Shown one piece after another: positions 1 to 14,100 of a DNA stretch of 64,000 nt (positions within the stretch are counted from its first letter, which is position 1; each line of letters begins with the position of its first letter). The DNA is from Brachionus rotundiformis (lineage: Eukaryota; Rotifera; Eurotatoria; Ploima; Brachionidae): NCBI GenBank assembly GCA_016802295.1, contig JAESIW010000137.1, positions 5,272,146 to 5,336,145 on the forward strand, in the 5' to 3' direction. Made by a program: the position numbers and the translations under genes. The notes beneath the pieces were generated by a model, which worked only from the letters and a program-made list of their open reading frames with translations, did no database searches and was not told where the DNA came from.

Positions 1-76
1 TTTTTAACCATGTTCTCAAAGTGCTTAGAAAAATTGATTTATTTTTATTTTGAAGATAATTTTATATTGTTAAACT

Positions 77-1568
77 ATGGTATTGAGCATTGACTTATTC
101 CGCCCAGATCGAGGTGGCGATCCGGAAAAAATGCGCGAAAATCAAAAAAAGCGCTACAAAGATCCCAAACTAGTGGATCTAATTGTGTCCAAGGATGAGG
201 AATGGCGCAAAGTTAGATTTAATGCTGATTCTCTTAACAAGCTAAAGAATTTATGTTCCAAAGCAATAGGTGAAAAAATGAAAAAAAAAGAGCCCCAAGG
301 AACTGATGAAACCTTGCCAGCAGGTCTCACAGACAAATTGAATGATTTAAATTCAGATAAGCTTCGCGAATTAAGCGTAGTTCAGATAAAAAACTTGAAC
401 AAAATAATTGATCAAGAGATTCAAAATAATGCCAAAAATTTGACCACAATCGAAGCTGAGAGAAATGAGGCTCTAAAAGAAATGGGAAATATTCTGCATC
501 CATCTGTACCTGTTACTGACGATGAAGAATTTAACCGTGTTGAGAGAACATTTGGTGATTGTGCAGTTAAAAAAACATTTTCTCATGTTGATTTAGTCGA
601 ATTCATCGACGGCTACGATGGAATTCGCGGCGCAGTAGTCGCTGGATCTCGTGGTTATTATACAAAAGGTCCTATTGTTTTTCTTGAACAAGCTTTGATA
701 AGCTTAGCTTTGCAGATTTTGGACAAAAAAGACTACCAACCTTTGTACACACCTTATTTTATGAAAAAAGAAGTTATGCAAGAAGTAGCCCAATTGAGTC
801 AGTTTGATGAGGAATTGTACAAAGTTATCGGAAAATCAAGTGAAGTGAGTACAGACAATGCTACTGAGGAGAAATATTTAATTGCTACTTCTGAGCAACC
901 AATTGCTGCCTTTCATCGTGATGAATGGTTGTCCGAAAGTGCTTTGCCAATTAAATATGCTGGATTTAGCTCATGCTTTAGACAAGAAGTTGGCTCACAT
1001 GGCCGAGATACTCGTGGTATTTTCCGAGTTCATCAATTTGAAAAAATTGAACAATTTTGCATTACTGAACCTAATGAAAAATCATGGGAAATGCTCGAAG
1101 AAATGATTGCAAATGCTGAAGAGTTTAATAAAGCATTAGGTTTACCATATCGTGTGATCACCATTGTATCTGGAGCCTTGAATAATGCAGCTGCCAAAAA
1201 ATATGATCTTGAAGCTTGGTTTCCCGGCTCTGGCGCGTTCAGAGAACTAGTTTCATGCTCAAATTGTACTGACTATCAGTCCAGACGACTAAGAATTAGA
1301 TTTGGCCAAACTAAAAAAATGAACGAAGAAGTAAAATATGTCCATATGTTAAATGCTACCATGTATTATTTTTTAATAGAATAAATATTTTTTTTTATCT
1401 TTTATTGTATTAAGGTGTGCTACTACTCGAACAATTTGTGCCATCCTTGAAAATTACCAAACTGATGATGGTATCATTGTTCCAGAAGTATTGAGACCAT
1501 TTATGCCAGAAAGATATAAGGAAAAAATTCCATTTGTCAGACCGCCTCAAGCTCAAAAAGAAAAGTAG
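77..1568 (+). CDS. SARS1: Cytosolic seryl-tRNA synthetase, 2 exons, 479 aa
   Basis: This class II aminoacyl-tRNA synthetase charges tRNA-Ser, and tRNA-Sec, with serine in the cytosol. Exons are 77-1362 and 1415-1568. The 52-base intron splits a Met codon (AT|G), and the joined frame restores the family's C-terminal block [18 protein letters not shown]. The N-terminal tRNA-binding coiled-coil arm (about residues 1-130) contains [17 protein letters not shown], shared with animal SerRS. The catalytic core shows motif 2 ([20 protein letters not shown]) and motif 3 ([14 protein letters not shown]). The protein ends QAQKEK soon after IPFVRPP, so it lacks the long Lys-rich C-terminal tail (UNE-S) of vertebrate SerRS. 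An AATAAA lies at 1630-1635. The start is the first ATG and matches the family start MVL-DLFR. The assignment is near certain. Confidence 0.97.
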
Positions 1569-2212
1569 ATGGTCAAAATCACTTTATTAGTCTTTTAATT
1601 TATTGGTTATTTAGGAATTTATTTTTCTAAATAAATTTCAGTTGAAAAGAATTTTTAGTTTTTTTTTTAGTTCATTGATTAGAAATAATTTGAGAATACA
1701 TTAGCTTTTTACTTGAGATCTATCTCGAATTTTATCTTAAAATATTAATTTCGAACTATTAATTTTCGCAATTAGATTTAAGTAACTTTCTTTTTAATGT
1801 AAGTTTCTATCAAACTTAAACTTAATAAATGATAAAATGATATTTTTTTTTAATTTTACAATCATAAAATTGTTTATTCATGAGTAAAAAGAGAGAATTT
1901 AAAATTTATATCATCGTAAATAATCTTAAAAACAAAAAATTAGATGAACTTATTGTTATCAATTAAGTTAAATATGAAAAAATTGCTGTGAAAAATTCTA
2001 CCAACTCCATTAATAATCTATTTTACTTCCTTAGTGTCAAAAAACTCTTTAATTAAAACTGACCCAGAAATTAATAATTCATAATTCAAAATTTGAAAAT
2101 TTAAAAAATAATTTTAATATTATCAGTAAAATGTTTTGTTACTTGGCAACAAAATTCCATCAAATTGATGAATTTACAAAATGCTAATTTTATTAAATTC
2201 AAAATCATAAAA
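1569..2212. other. Intergenic, SARS1 3' UTR and upstream region of next gene
   Basis: AT-rich sequence with a polyadenylation-type AATAAA at 1630-1635. I see no coding or RNA feature beyond the presumed 3' UTR and the promoter of the next gene. Confidence 0.5.
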
Positions 2213-3400
2213 ATGGGAGCATATCGAAGTATCTTCGAAACGACACTTGAAGATAAAAAAACAAGACTAAGTTCTAATAGAGGCGATTGGATTACAGGTC
2301 ATGCAGATTTGACAGGATGTATATTTAAGATAAAAATTTATAACTAGCAAATATATTAAATTTTGGAAATTTAGTGGCTGTTGTTGAAGTTCAGCGCTTA
2401 TGGGTACGTTTTAATCAGTTAAATTGTGATAGCAAGGGAAATTTGTCCAAGAAACAAATAGAGAGAGGAGAACTTAGTCGAGATATTTTTATAAAAAACG
2501 TATTAATAAATCAAAATAATTTAACTTAATTATTTGATAATTAAATCACAAAAGATAATTGCCAATCTACCAAAAGAAAAAGACGGAAGTCTAAATTTCT
2601 TGGTATTCCTAAAATTTATGCAATGGGTTGATTCAGCCAGTGTTGAACAAAAACTGAAGTTAATATTCCATTTTTTGAATAATGGTGATGACATTACAGA
2701 AGATGTGATTGAAAAGCTCTTTCGAAAAATTTATCCAAACAGTGATGAAGTGATTAAATTTTTTTTTTGAGTTTTAGTATTTTTTAATAAGCCTTTTTAG
2801 AAAGAATTAGACGATTTGATAAAACTAATGATGGAACAGCTTGATCCAGATAACACAAAAAAAATTAATGAGAAAAATTTTATTCAGAACATTTTTGCCA
2901 ACTATGACCGAGAAGAATTAAATTATCTTTTAAAGTACGATCTGATACCTAATGATTTACTCAGAGAGGTTAACATGCAGGCTAGCTCACCAGGATCCCA
3001 ACTTAACATGCGAAACACAACTGTAATTTTAATTTTAAATTTAAATTAAATTCTTTAATCATTAATTAGAGTTCGATGGCACAAAGTGACTTGTCCGATG
3101 AAATTCTTGAGTCAGTAGCCAAAAAGGTCATAAAAAAAGACTGGGAAGAACTAGCAGCTACTCTGGGTTATACCAAAAGAGATATTCAATTGTATAAATC
3201 GAAAAATAATGAAAATGATTTTGATACTGTAAATTTAGTCCTAAAAAATTTAATTATTTTACCAATTTAAAATTTTGATTAAGATTCTTTCCTTAATGAT
3301 TGATTGGCGGGACCAAAATTCAGGCTTGGCAACCAAAAATAGACTCAGAAGGTATCTAGAAGAGTCAAGAATGAATGATGCTGCTGTTTTGTTGAGATAA
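2213..3400 (+). CDS. Calcineurin-B-like pseudo-EF-hand / Death-domain fusion protein, 6 exons, 307 aa
   Basis: I joined six exons: 2213-2318, 2375-2499, 2555-2749, 2801-3022, 3070-3228 and 3284-3400. All have GT/AG borders and the frame is kept throughout. Residues about 36-200 resemble the calcineurin B / CHP four-EF-hand layout, with helices such as VQRLWVRFNQL and EQKLKLIFHFLNNGDD. The loops are degenerate: none has Glu or Asp at the last liganding position (Q, V, V, N), so Ca2+ binding is doubtful. Residues about 222-307 form a Death domain, with KDWEELAATLGYTKRDI then WRDQNSG-LATKNRLRRYLEE and a closing AAVLLR. The start MGAYRS would allow N-myristoylation, as in CNB and CHP proteins; an in-frame ATG at 2165 is less likely. 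I infer an adaptor in Death-domain (Toll/NF-kB or apoptotic) signalling. I know no named ortholog. The exon model is strong; the function is open. Confidence 0.8.
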
Positions 3401-5235
3401 TGCAAAACTTATACCTTTAATGACAAATTTTAAATTTTGATAGTCACGAAATAAATTTTATGCTACAAGTGTTTAATTCTATCTAATACCCAATATTTGT
3501 CCTAAACTGTATTAAACGACCTGGAATAATTTGATAAAGAGTTAATCATGGATAAGCTTTATATAATATCGTTTAAGATTAAGTCATGCCAATTTGAAGC
3601 AAAAATGTAGATATTTACTTATAGACAGAATTAATTCATTTTATTTATGGATGACAAAATTGAATAGCCAGAGCATATTTATTCTTTTTTTTTGGTAATA
3701 AAAACAATGCTGATGATTATAAGGTTTATTCGTCTTCTTAATAATTGTTGACTAAGTTTTCTTATTTTAAGGAAAAAAATTATATTCAATATTTAATTCT
3801 TTCTGAAATTGTTGTTCCGACAATAAGTAATTAAGAACCAAATATTTTAAAATTGGATTAGATTTCAATTTAAAGGACTGTTTTTGTTGTTTTTTTTAAA
3901 GTTATTTTAACTAATTTAAATAGAATATTAGAAAAGATAAAAATTTATATTTTACTTTTAAAAAATATAAATAAATTTGTGGTATGATTGAAAAAGAGTT
4001 GGATAAAATTTATTTTTTATTCATTTCTTGTCAATAATTATACTCAAAATTTCCATTACTTAAGATATTAATTATATTAATTATTTTAGACTAATTAAGA
4101 ATAATTTGAGTAAATTTTTTTTTTCCTAATTTCGTCAAAAGTAACCAAATTAAAAAATTTTAATTTTAACAAACATTAGTAAATTGTCTTTTAAGAGCTT
4201 TAAGATTTTATAACAATTTTACAAATAATTTCATTTTATTATTTTTATTAAATGAAAATATCCAAAAAATGTATATATTGGTCAACGTTGCCTAACTATA
4301 TATATTCATTGGCTAAAAATACATATAAATAAATATCATTGTTTTTATATAGAATTAAAATGTTGTTATGTATTCGCCAATAAAATTAAATTACATTAAG
4401 AGCAAATTAATCTTACCTAATAAGTCTTGTAATTTGATTAATCTTTTGAATACATCAAGTGAAATATTTGACTTATTCTAATCCGTAAATTTAAAAAAAC
4501 CAAGTACATTCCGTTTAAAAAGTCTAATTTAAGGGACACTTAATATCTTTAAATTAAGAGTGAACACATTTATTCAGAATCATATTTCCTATGGCTCCAA
4601 GATAAATGAACTAATTAATAGATAGACATATACTTTAAGATCAAAAGCGTAATATTAAATAAGTAATATAAATAAACAGTAATTTAAATTTAATAAGAAC
4701 CGAATAGGCTGAGTTGCATGCTGATTTATAATTTCTAAATGTATCACAGTTCACTCTGATATTGAGTCCGTGATTTATCATCCAGCACGAAGCTTCGTTT
4801 TTTTATGTTGAGTATAAATTTCTATGTCATTTTATTTAATGGACAGTTTTATCTATTAATTTTGAGAAGCTAAGAAATTTTATTTTTCTCATATGAATAA
4901 AAAAATCTCAACTGAATTGCAAAAATCTAAAAAATAAACATTCAAAATACTCTAACTTATTGGGTAGATGATTTCTCACCATATTCTAGGTATCTTGAGT
5001 AATCTATTGAAAAAACACGATTAAATCTTGATTAGTAGTTGATTTTTAAAATTGATTACAAAAATAACATTTTCGTCAAGAGTTTATTTCTAGAGTCTAT
5101 TTTGTCCTCATTGACTTGATTAATTTTACAACTTAAATAACAGGTAAATTTCGATATTTAGATATTAGTGTGAAAATTTCCTCAAGACACAAATTGGACT
5201 TTAAATTAAACGATTTTTTAGGAAAAATAACAAAA
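3401..5235. other. Intergenic, no feature seen
   Basis: About 1.8 kb of AT-rich sequence with stops in every frame and no recognisable RNA gene or repeat. The 5' end of the 5236-6036 gene may extend into it: the same frame is open back to about 5137, next to an acceptor-like AG at 5142-5143. Confidence 0.45.
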
Positions 5236-6036
5236 ATGAGTCTTATGAAATATATTGGTAAATTATTGTCCAAATATCATGATGTGCAGGATTTGGATAA
5301 ATTATCAGCAAAACCAAGCTCAAATATGATAGCCACAACTACCATTATAAACAGGAAAAAGATTTCCAGAGTTATTCATTCGTATTCAGCACTTGGACAT
5401 CCTTTGATAAAAGTTCAGAAAAAATCCTATCAGCATCGTAGAGCCAAACTTCTACCACTTGCTGAGTCATCAACAATTAGCTCGCGGACTTTGTGCAATT
5501 CATGCGTGGAAAAAAGAGCTGCAAGAAAATACTGCAAATGTTGTGGTAAAAGTGTGAAGCCAGTTGTGACCAAAAAATGTGTTGTTTGGCTCGAGGATAA
5601 ACAACGTTTGTATCGGCATAAGCAGATAAACTCGACCGGACGAGATGCCAAGTTGAAGAGCGTTGGTGCCAGGGAAAGAAATTATAAAGGATGTTTGAAA
5701 AAGTCAAAAGCTATGACTAATATTAAACAAATAAAATACAAAAGTTTTTTGTCAAGTAATTTGAATTTAATTTTGTTCAATTTGAAAAGTAAGATAAACT
5801 TTATTTTGATAGATAAGAGAAAATATAGTAGTGCTTTGTCATCGACTTGGCAAGATTTTATGCAAATGGATCTTAAGCAGCAAGATACCAAGCAAAAAAT
5901 TGATCTAGCACTGCCAAATGCAAATTCTGCCAAATTGGAGAAAAAAATTAATGGAACCTTCTTTGTTGACTTTGCCAGTACTCCGATAAAATTGACTCCA
6001 AAGACATCTACTCCAGTTAAAATAAGAAAATTTTAA
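5236..6036 (+). CDS. Unrecognised basic protein with a CxxC...CxCC cluster
   Basis: I do not recognise this family. The frame is open from about 5137 to 6036. The first ATG is at 5236 (MSLMKYIGKLLSKYHD), giving 266 aa, but an upstream exon spliced near 5142 could add about 30 residues. Around residues 90-120 there is a Cys cluster (LCNSCVEKRAARKYCKCCGK) that could bind zinc, set in a very Lys/Arg-rich region. The C-terminus has TP-rich repeats (STPIKLTPKTSTPVKI) that could be proline-directed kinase sites. The composition suggests a nucleic-acid-binding or nuclear protein, but that is inference. An AATAAA at 6123-6128 supports a transcript end. Length and codon regularity make it more likely real than chance in such AT-rich DNA. 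Confidence 0.55.
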   Translation: MSLMKYIGKLLSKYHDVQDLDKLSAKPSSNMIATTTIINRKKISRVIHSYSALGHPLIKVQKKSYQHRRAKLLPLAESSTISSRTLCNSCVEKRAARKYCKCCGKSVKPVVTKKCVVWLEDKQRLYRHKQINSTGRDAKLKSVGARERNYKGCLKKSKAMTNIKQIKYKSFLSSNLNLILFNLKSKINFILIDKRKYSSALSSTWQDFMQMDLKQQDTKQKIDLALPNANSAKLEKKINGTFFVDFASTPIKLTPKTSTPVKIRKF

Positions 6037-7462
<1,426 letters not shown>

Positions 7463-8120
7463 GCAATCGGATTACGTGCAAAAAATTTTTGTATTTTTTT
7501 GTTTTTTCGTTATTTATTGTTAAAACAAGTCGTTTGTGTAAACCTAATTGGATCAATTTGGATTATTAATTGACCGATCAGTGCCAAACAACTTCATTAA
7601 AAAACGAAGAAAAGGAAAATGCAGAAATTTTTTCAATAAAATAACTTTTACAAACAAAATTTTTTAACTATCTATATCCTCAAACTATTTACCAATGGTT
7701 AATTAAAAAAAATATGAAAATTTTGGTTCAAATAAGAGTAAAGTTTTATTCGGAATAATCTTTAAAACCCAGGAACCTAAAATTATCTTCAATAAATTAG
7801 ATATTCTATATTTAGTTTAAAATTAAAAATGTATTATTTTGTAATTATTAAATTAAATATACCTTCAAAATTTACTTATGATATTACAGTCTTATATTTT
7901 TCATTTATTTTTGTTATATGAAAATTTTAATTGGCAATTTAAAATTATTGATATTTAAAATTTTATTTAAAATAATAAAAAAAAAACTAGCAATAGCAAA
8001 TTAATGATGAATTTTACAATTAAGAATAAAGTAAAGTCAAAACAACCAAAAGAGGTAGCCGCATAATAAAAACAAAAAGATAAATCTTAAATAAAATAAT
8101 AAAGCTTTACATTTTAAACA
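7463..8120. other. Convergent intergenic region
   Basis: 3' ends of UBA52 (+) and ZSWIM8 (-) face each other here. The sequence is AT-rich, with AATAAA at 7635-7640 for UBA52. No other feature is seen. Confidence 0.5.
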
Positions 8121-11100
8121 TTACTGGAGAGCAGCACATATCTTGTTCCATATATCTTTTTTGCATTTGTTTGAACGTCTTATATTTTGTAAAAGGTCTG
8201 TAAAATAGTTCATATTACCTGAATAGAAAAATATGTTTCTTGCTGTTAAAAGCATATTTATGAAATCTTCGTGTTCATTTTGGCTCAAATGGTGAAATTT
8301 GGACATACAGCATCTAAAGTACAAATTTAGGCATCTTTGAACCAGAACATTTAGAATAGGTGAGCAGAATATAATGCCAAATTGTGATGGATTATTGCAG
8401 CTCAAATAATTAGCCGAATCGAAGACCAATTCTTGAATTAGAAATGGATTTTGAATAACAGCTGAACTGGACTGACAAAATTTGGTCAAATTGGCGTTTG
8501 TTTTTTGAAAATTATCTAACTTGACCGAAACGCGCCACAACCATTTTACGTCATCGGCATAAGCCGGCGATTGTCTGTATTTAATTTGTAATCCATCAGC
8601 TCGTCTTGGCAAAGCTTCAAGTCCGAGCATACCTACTCTAAACGCATTCATCAAGTGCTGCAAATTCACTGGATCAATCTCAGTTGTCGAATTAATTGGA
8701 TGAGTGTAATTTTGAGTCTGTTGATAGTTCATCACTGGACCGAAATTGGGATTATAGAAAGGTACAAAAGGGGCGTTTCCTGGTACAAAAACTGGCATAA
8801 ATTGACCATTGGGCATGTAGTTAACTTGTTGCATGTTTTGATACTTAAATTGAGGTTGTTGAGTTGAAATGGCATTATTGGCTGGCGGATTAACTGGTGG
8901 TGCACTCTGGTTTACTTGGTTATTTGTTCCATTTTTTTTCTCTTCTTCCAAATACAATTCATCCCATTTTCTGGCAATGCTGAATAGAATTTCCAACAGA
9001 CTGGTCGAGTTGGCATCTTTTACGGCGTGTTCGCACACCACACAAGCTCGCTGCAGCATGTCCTTATTCTGTTCTTTGCATTGAAGCAAAGCTCGCTGAA
9101 TTTCGGTCAAATTCATCATGTGCGCAAATCGCAATGAACTAAGAGCCAATTCAGCTGCTGCCTTGACTGCCATTTGATCTCTAACTCGCGACACTCGGTC
9201 TGCCAGAGAAACACATTCACTAGGAGTTAAATGAGCTTGCCAACACTCGATCAAGATGCAAATGGCTGGAAAACCTATTTCAACCGCTTGGGAATTTACC
9301 CATGTTACTTGACTTGAGTATGTCCGACTCAACCAGCTTGGTTGAACTAAATTGTGCAAACCAACAGCGTATAAACTAATCATAAATGAACATATATGCA
9401 AATTACGATGAACTTGGTGGCCTGGTTGATTAGTGCTATGATTTAGAAACACTGAGGTACTTATTGAGCCTCCGGCTTTGGCTAGAACAGTTTTGGAAAA
9501 TTCAAACATAAAATTAGCCAATGCCTCGCTGGGCTGCTGAATTTGTTTACGATTTAGATTAATTTGATTTATTAAATTTTGATAATTAAATTTGCTAGTG
9601 TTAAAATTTTGAGCTGGCAAATGATTAGGTACAGGTTCACATTTGGCCTTGGCATGTAAATTTTCAGCTCCACTATCATCTCCACTGTCTTCTTTTTGCT
9701 TCAAACTTAAACATCTATACTTTACTTCAAGTAAAGAAGAGTCTTTTGAGTTGGACTCGTTTTCGCTCTCTTCCCAACCAGAGCTAAGAGAGTCCATGTT
9801 CGAGCTTTTAATGCTAGCAGCACATTCAGCAGGCTCTATTTTTTTGCTCTCCTCAGCGACAGGTATGGAACCATCTAGACCCAAATTGGCATACTCTTGC
9901 AGTTGTTGTTGTTGTATTTTTTTAAAATTTGGATTAAAGGGATTAAAAGTAATCAAGTTATTGGAGAAGAACATGCAGTGAATGTCAATATCGAGTATTT
10001 TGTCCATGATCTTGAGCAATCTGGGCTCATCGTCTTTATATGTCATTAGTAAAGCAAGCGCCAGATCGCCTTTTTGTCTTCGTATGCCTTCGCACAGCAA
10101 TGGATACAACGATTCACTGATGTTTGTTTTTAAACACAACATGTTCAATGCAGCTTCAAAGCCAAGATCTTTGTCATCTTGATTTGCTGAATTGGTCAAA
10201 ATATCAAATAGGTATGAGCAAAGCAAAATTGGTATGGTATGGTTGGACTCACGCATTTTTTGCATATCCTTTATCATAACTGCCTTTTCGCGAACCAAAT
10301 CCATGTCAAAATTTTTAGACTTTTTTAAAAGGTTAACAAGCTCTTGTTCTAAATTTAATAAGCGTATTTCAATTGATTTGGTAATAGAGGGCGGTCTGGG
10401 AATCTCAAGACCATGAATTCCCACTTTGAATGAGATAGGCGATTGATCGCCAAGTATTTGGCACAAAGTAAAACACCGCCATAAATTAGTTGTTTCATAA
10501 GAAAATACTAATTTACCAGTCGAGTTTAGATTGAATATTTTCTCAGCTAAAAGTTGTCCAAGAATCATCGAATATTCAAAAATTCCATGTGAATACAAAG
10601 CTTCACAACGCGATAGCATTACATCATAAAAATTTGGTTCATATTTGGCTATCTTGAGCTTGAATGCCTCTGATTCAGATGGTCTAAAAACTTCTTTTTT
10701 CTCAATTATTTCACTTATTTCAGAAAGTAGTTTTTCACAGCTAGATCTAAAAAGCTCCTTTTTGGAAAAGTCTAAATCAAGCCAATTTAATTCACAAGCG
10801 TAAATTGCTGGTGAAAAGCTCATGAAAAGTTCTGTGTCCAATTTTTTAATTAGTCTTTCCAAATTGCTATTTTGAGTCTGTACCGGAGCCCAGAGATTTG
10901 ACTGTGAGCTCAAATTACATACATAATTACAATACTTTTTGAGCTTTTCTATTACGAGTGAATTCCATTGAATCAATTGATCTTTGTACAATTGTTTCTC
11001 TTCAAAATCGTGTAAAAATGGATTTAGACAAGCTATTTTCCATAGGCGAACAATTTCGTCCATTAAATAAGAGCCAGCTTGATGTCCAAGAGTAGAAAGA

Positions 11101-14100
11101 CTTGAATTTTTTGAATTGTTTGACCGATGAGGGTTTAGAGTTGCCGATATGGTATTGAAAAGAAGTTTTTCATGATTGAATTGAGAAGTTTTGACCAAAA
11201 ACCACAATTGGACTATTTGATCAAAATTGATGCATTCAGAAGTCAGAATTCTGAGCAATGGTATGGCATTTTTGTCTTTTTGTCGAAACATTTCTTTAAT
11301 GATTGAAACTAAATTCCACATTGCCTCTGGCTCTTTGCCTCTCAGTGGCCGTAAAAGACTTGTATATTCTGCCGATGCTGCTGAAGAAGCATGCTCCAAC
11401 GACTCTACATCACTGACAACATCGGTTGTCGATGCTAAAAATTTTACCAAAGTTTTTCGAATATTTTCTTGAAGAACTAGTTCATCAAGACACCAATGGC
11501 TTATGTCGTTTTGAGAAGCTCCTGCTGTCGGATCTGGAGCACCACTTACTAAGTTGATTGATGAGCTATCTCCCTTAAGTAGCTCGTCAAGCAATTTTTG
11601 AGCAGTTGGAAGAACCTGAAATTTAATTGATTTTAATATTTTGTTAAAAAAAGTTTTAAAAATTATTTTTCTAATCCTTAAACTTTTTAATGTACTCAAA
11701 AATAAATAGAGTGTGTAAATGGTAAATAGCTTAATGAAGATAATTGTAAAGTTGTTCATATTGGCAACAAAATCCAGAGTTTGATTATAAGATTGGTTTG
11801 AAAACCTTGAGTTAGTCAAAAGTCGAAAGAGATTTGGGTATTTACATACAGAGTGATTTAAAATGGGATACACAAGTCAAAAATGCTACAACTAAAGCAA
11901 ATAGAATTTCGGATTTAACTAAGAAAGCATTTAAGTATTCCTGTAGAGAGACTATCAAATTTTTGTACTTTTCAATGGTTAGAACTCATCTGGAATATGC
12001 TATCAGTGCATGGTGTCCTTATTTAGAAAAAGATATAAATGAGCTTGAGAGAGTTCAAAGAAGAGCAACTAAGTATACTCCAAAATTGGGAGGCTTAGAT
12101 TATCAACAACGCTTGTCGAGGCTAGATTTAACTAATTTGGGTACAAGAAGATAAAGAGGTGATCTAATTCAGATGTACAAATTGGTAAACAGTTGTGAAG
12201 AATCAAATTTAATAAATGAATCAATTTTAATACAAAAACTTGTAGTCACAGATATGAATTGAGAAGAAATAGATATTGTCTAGCTTGTGAAGGAATTAAA
12301 AATTGTTTTCTGGGACATAACTTTTTTACAAATTGAATTGTGAATGGATGGAATAAACTCCCGGATGATGTAAAGAATCTAAATAGTTTTAAAGCGAAGC
12401 TTGATATTTTAATTGCAAAACAAATAGAAGCGACTGTCACAGCTCTCTAGGGCTATACTTAGATAACCTTTAAGCTACAGTTTAAACTAATACTACTATT
12501 AGATTCATTTTTAATAATTAATTTAGTCTTTTAAAAAAAATATAAAGATAACTTTGAAAATAATAATTGAAAATTTTTAAGAAATAAGCTTCCCAATATA
12601 TTTCAAAAAACTGAATGGTCATTTAGTTTATTTTTTGTATCTCTGTTTTTTGTTAACAATATAAAAATGTATCTATAGTTTGATATTAATAAATTTTAAA
12701 TAAGATTCTAATTAATAAATAGAAATCTAATGAAAAAATATGAATTAAATAATATTAAAATAAATGGGAACCTCTTTCCTTTAATTAAGCCTGGGAACAT
12801 TTATTCCTTTCGTACTTAATTGTTAAGCCAATTTTTCAAATATTTGATTTTTAAATAGGACTTAAGATCGGATTTCAATTTGTTGTATTCAAAAATGAAA
12901 CTCAGTTTCCCAGAAAAACAATTAATAAATTTTTAGTTAATTAACTTCAGATCAAAATTTGAAAAAGTCAAAAAGTCAAAGTCACGTCAATAAAACTGGA
13001 TGATAATAGACTTAGTTATCTTAAAACTTTAAATATTCACAAAGATGTCGGGATTTACTTAATTTTTGGAATCAAAAATCAAATAATAATTCAAATTTAT
13101 AAACAAAATTAAAACAAAATTTTTAAAATAGCCGAAAAGACAAGTACAGGATTCCTTTTTTTTTTTGAAAATTTAAAGATAATTAATTCAATAATTAACC
13201 AAATTAGTGGCTTGTTTTAAAAAAAAATTAAACCAATTGATTTGACTTTTTCACAAGTTTGTTACAGATAACTAAAAAGCATATTAAAAATCACCTGCTG
13301 AGGTAGTTCGCTGATGAGATACTGGGCAAATTTTTGAAGTTGGTCACGTTTCAATTTTGACAATGACTCTGAAACTGGTGCTCGGTATTCGGCCGAGTCC
13401 GTTTCCAAAATTCTGCTCAAGCAAACAGCAACTATGTGACAACACCACGAAACAGCTTGTTTAGAGCACGTACATGTACAATAAACAATTCTTTTTCGAT
13501 CACAGACCAGCGAAACACTAAGATAACTATTGGAAAATCCACTCATAAGAATATTATTTTGCTTTGAATTGTAGTAACTTAAATTGTTTGAGTTGGTCTG
13601 ATTGATGTTTTGAGTAACTTGTGCGCTCAGATGGAACCCAATCTGCAGTACTTTACGGACACATTTTGATCTGTACATTTGTTCGCCCTTAATGTACTCA
13701 TCTGCGTTGCCATTGGCCAAACAAGAATAAAGTCTAATATTGTCAATTGTGTCCGGAAAGGAAGCTTTGGTTATCTTGAGCTGCAGGTATTCAGGCACCG
13801 GCTCTTTATAGGTCTCTACAAGTTCAAAAGGAATCGTTCCGGCAACATAATTTGCGCACAAGTCAACCAACTTTTCTATCTTTCCCTTCTGATTTTCGCC
13901 TTTGGGTTTTGCCAAATGTTGATTTAGCAGACTTAGCTGATTGAAATATGGATCATTGAAGTTGCTGGACTTCCAATCACGCCAATTAGCCAATGCGTTT
14001 GGTAAAGAGGAACTCTGGTTGGGAGCTGACGAGCTGGGCAATCCGTCCGGATTGTCTATGCTTGCCCATGAGTAAGAATCGTCTTCGTCTAGCTGGTCGC

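Noticed and set aside
2165..2212. Upstream in-frame ATG for the EF-hand/Death gene
   Set aside because: The extension is AT-rich and unlike the family. The ATG at 2213 gives the MG start typical of CNB and CHP proteins.
11616..11873. N-terminal 86 codons of the long minus frame ahead of ZSWIM8 exon 2 (a hydrophobic stretch resembling a membrane segment)
   Set aside because: They lie upstream of a good acceptor at 11616-11618, and exon 1 at 13295-14239 joins perfectly to VLPTAQKLL, as in other animals. The stretch is intron.
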